Shown here in pieces: positions 7,468-8,463 of a stretch of DNA of 8,463 nucleotides. The DNA is from CAXOVX01 sp964213345 (GTDB lineage Bacteria; Pseudomonadota; Alphaproteobacteria; Rickettsiales; Midichloriaceae), in NCBI GenBank assembly GCA_964213345.1, contig CAXOVX010000033.1:1-8463 (forward strand), read 5' to 3'. The notes under the pieces are model-generated. The model made no database searches and was not told where the DNA came from. It saw only the letters and a program-made list of their open reading frames with translations. A program made the position numbers and the translations under genes. Position 1 is the first letter of the stretch. Each line of letters starts with the position of its first letter.

Positions 7468-7591
7468 GTATCGTGGTTGTGTCGAAAGAAGTTTGTGATG
7501 TTTTATGATGTAAATAGGTTTATGTCAAACTTTGGGGTAATTTGTACAAGCAAGGCAATATTGATAACAATATGATAAGTAAGTAGGCTAC

Positions 7592-7921
7592 ATGACAGTC
7601 ACGGACATTGGCACTAGTGACGTATCTGAGATGATTGCGAAATTTGTCGCTGTATTAGAAGATAGAATAGATTTGGTCTTTGAAAAAGGAGAGGGGAGGC
7701 GTTTCGAAAAACTTATACTGGCAGCGCTAAAAGTTGGAGCAAGGACGTATCAAAATTGTCGTTCTGCAAAAAACTTTGATTATATGGCAGCAGCAGAGTA
7801 TTGGTCACAAAATAAGAATAGAATAGAAGCTGGGATAAGATGTATGCAGGAGGTGGGAGTAGAAACTGGTGTAATTGAGTCAATGTATAGTAATATAAAT
7901 ACGTTATTTAAAAAAACTTAA
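7592..7921 (+). CDS. Hypothetical 109-residue protein, family not recognised
   Basis: I do not recognise this protein. The ATG is the only usable start, because an in-frame TAA lies just upstream at 7580-7582 with no start codon between. The sequence looks like a soluble, mostly helical protein: amphipathic stretches at about 9-32 (SDVSEMIAKFVAVLEDRIDL), 36-56, 63-86 (DYMAAAEYWSQNKNRIEAGI) and 88-107. There is no signal peptide, membrane segment, metal-binding cluster or low-complexity run. It has two cysteines (Cys56, Cys84), which do not form a pair motif. A possible promoter and a leader of about 117 nt lie upstream. It sits between pheT and a transposase remnant, in the least conserved part of the window, so it may be lineage-specific. 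Its regular composition favours a real gene over a chance frame, but no family supports it. Confidence 0.6.
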   Translation: MTVTDIGTSDVSEMIAKFVAVLEDRIDLVFEKGEGRRFEKLILAALKVGARTYQNCRSAKNFDYMAAAEYWSQNKNRIEAGIRCMQEVGVETGVIESMYSNINTLFKKT

Positions 7922-8106
7922 GACATTAGCGTGTGGTAGTTAAAGTAGTATATTTGCACTATAGTCTAGTATGTAACGTAGTGTTGCTGTTAGTTTTGTT
8001 TACTATTTTTACACGAAAAATTATTGGTGAGCTATACCACCAAGTCCTGAGTTTTACTACGCTGGAATGCATAGAGCAAGTACGATGGTATCGGTGTTTA
8101 AAATTT
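7922..8106. other. Non-coding spacer between the small ORF and the transposase remnant
   Basis: No gene is seen. CACTA (7957-7961) can pair with TAGTG (7979-7983) ahead of a T-rich stretch, which would be a weak end to the ORF transcript at best. TTGGTG (8024-8029) and CACCAA (8038-8043) form a 6-bp inverted repeat with an 8-base loop. I could not identify an outer terminal repeat of the neighbouring IS remnant. Confidence 0.4.
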
Positions 8107-8339
8107 TTATAAATCGCATATTTTATCCTCTAGCTCTTCTATGGTGTTGTATATTTTGTTTTTGACTGTGTTAATTTTCCATGTGCCCCCACAAATGTTC
8201 TATAGGATTCAATTCCGGAGAATACGGCGGTAAATAGATTATCGGAAATATTTGATGGTACTACGAGGCCTTTAGTTTTATGCCATCCTGATTGATCCAT
8301 CACAATTATCGCCTTTTTGTTAGCTATATGCACTGACGG
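8107..8339 (-). pseudogene. IS630-family transposase, C-terminal remnant with two frameshifts
   Basis: The minus strand encodes the C-terminal part of an IS630-type DDE transposase in three frames. The first piece (down to about 8238) reads AIIVMDQSGWHKTK and holds the second catalytic aspartate in the family's V-x-D-x-x-x-W-H context. An extra base at about 8237 shifts to YLPPYSPELNPIEHLWGHM, the hallmark block with the catalytic glutamate. A second extra base at about 8179 shifts to KINTVKNKIYNTIEELEDK, ending in a stop at 8107-8109. The N-terminal helix-turn-helix and first aspartate are absent: the first frame is closed by a TAA at 8340-8342, and nothing transposase-like was recognised beyond it. 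Intact family members are about 300-350 residues, so only roughly a quarter survives. It cannot encode an active enzyme. Its flanks were not recognised as IS ends. Confidence 0.88.
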
Positions 8340-8463
8340 TTAGTGTTTACTTCAGGTGCTATTAAGGGACGATGCTGGCTGGAGTTTTTGTATTTTTAGG
8401 AGTTAGGAACGCCATTATTAAAATGATTTTAGCTAAGGAATGTGTCTTATAGACTGTGTTTAA
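8340..8463. other. Unassigned DNA beyond the transposase remnant
   Basis: Transposase similarity stops abruptly at about 8340. The remaining 124 bases show no recognisable gene. A 26-codon frame on the plus strand (ATG at about 8373, MLAGVFVFLGVRN) is too short to support. GGAGTT occurs twice around a T-rich stretch near 8380-8405. The segment may be the product of a deletion, or of another element inserted into the IS; the window ends before this can be told. Confidence 0.4.

Noticed and set aside
1381..8039. 12-mer TGAGCTATACCA present at 1381-1392 and 8028-8039, reminiscent of a tRNA D-arm in reverse complement
   Set aside because: A few shared 12-mers are expected by chance in a window of this size, and neither site can be extended into a tRNA cloverleaf.
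8179..8237. Programmed frameshifting to express an intact IS630 transposase
   Set aside because: There are two separate shifts without slippery sequences, and the N-terminal half is missing, so decay is the simpler reading.

Overview
The window looks like an AT-rich chromosome segment from an alphaproteobacterium, most plausibly a Rickettsiales-type intracellular symbiont or parasite. Clues are the AT bias, alphaproteobacterial-style motifs (for example FLHNQVRIIVG in TruA), a GatA subunit of the indirect Gln/Asn-tRNA route, housekeeping genes separated from their usual partners, wide gene-poor gaps and a decaying IS630 transposase. No rRNA, tRNA, CRISPR array or intact mobile element was seen. 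The organism assignment is inference from style, not from a marker gene.

Layout. Bases 86-2758 hold three minus-strand genes in the order truA, acpP, fabF (read leftwards): tRNA pseudouridine synthase, acyl carrier protein and beta-ketoacyl-ACP synthase II. A good sigma70-like promoter precedes acpP, and a perfect 24-bp tandem duplication covers the end of truA. A 114-bp divergent spacer separates truA from gatA (2873-4342, plus). A 473-bp non-coding gap follows; its left part can fold into a closed structure of about 141 nt (4356-4496). Next is pheT (4816-7386), then a 205-bp leader with a plausible promoter, then an unrecognised 109-residue ORF (7592-7921). The right end holds a C-terminal IS630 transposase remnant with two frameshifts (8107-8339, minus) and 124 bases of unassigned DNA.

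Function. FabF extends acyl chains carried on AcpP, so these two neighbours act in one pathway. TruA, GatA and PheT serve tRNA modification and charging, but none sits beside its natural partner (gatC/gatB, pheS), so they are functionally related without forming an operon.

Most of the window is ordinary housekeeping DNA. I do not see a convincing new biological system. The items most worth a second look are the structured segment after gatA, the orphan ORF with its long leader, and the altered editing-domain motifs in PheT.
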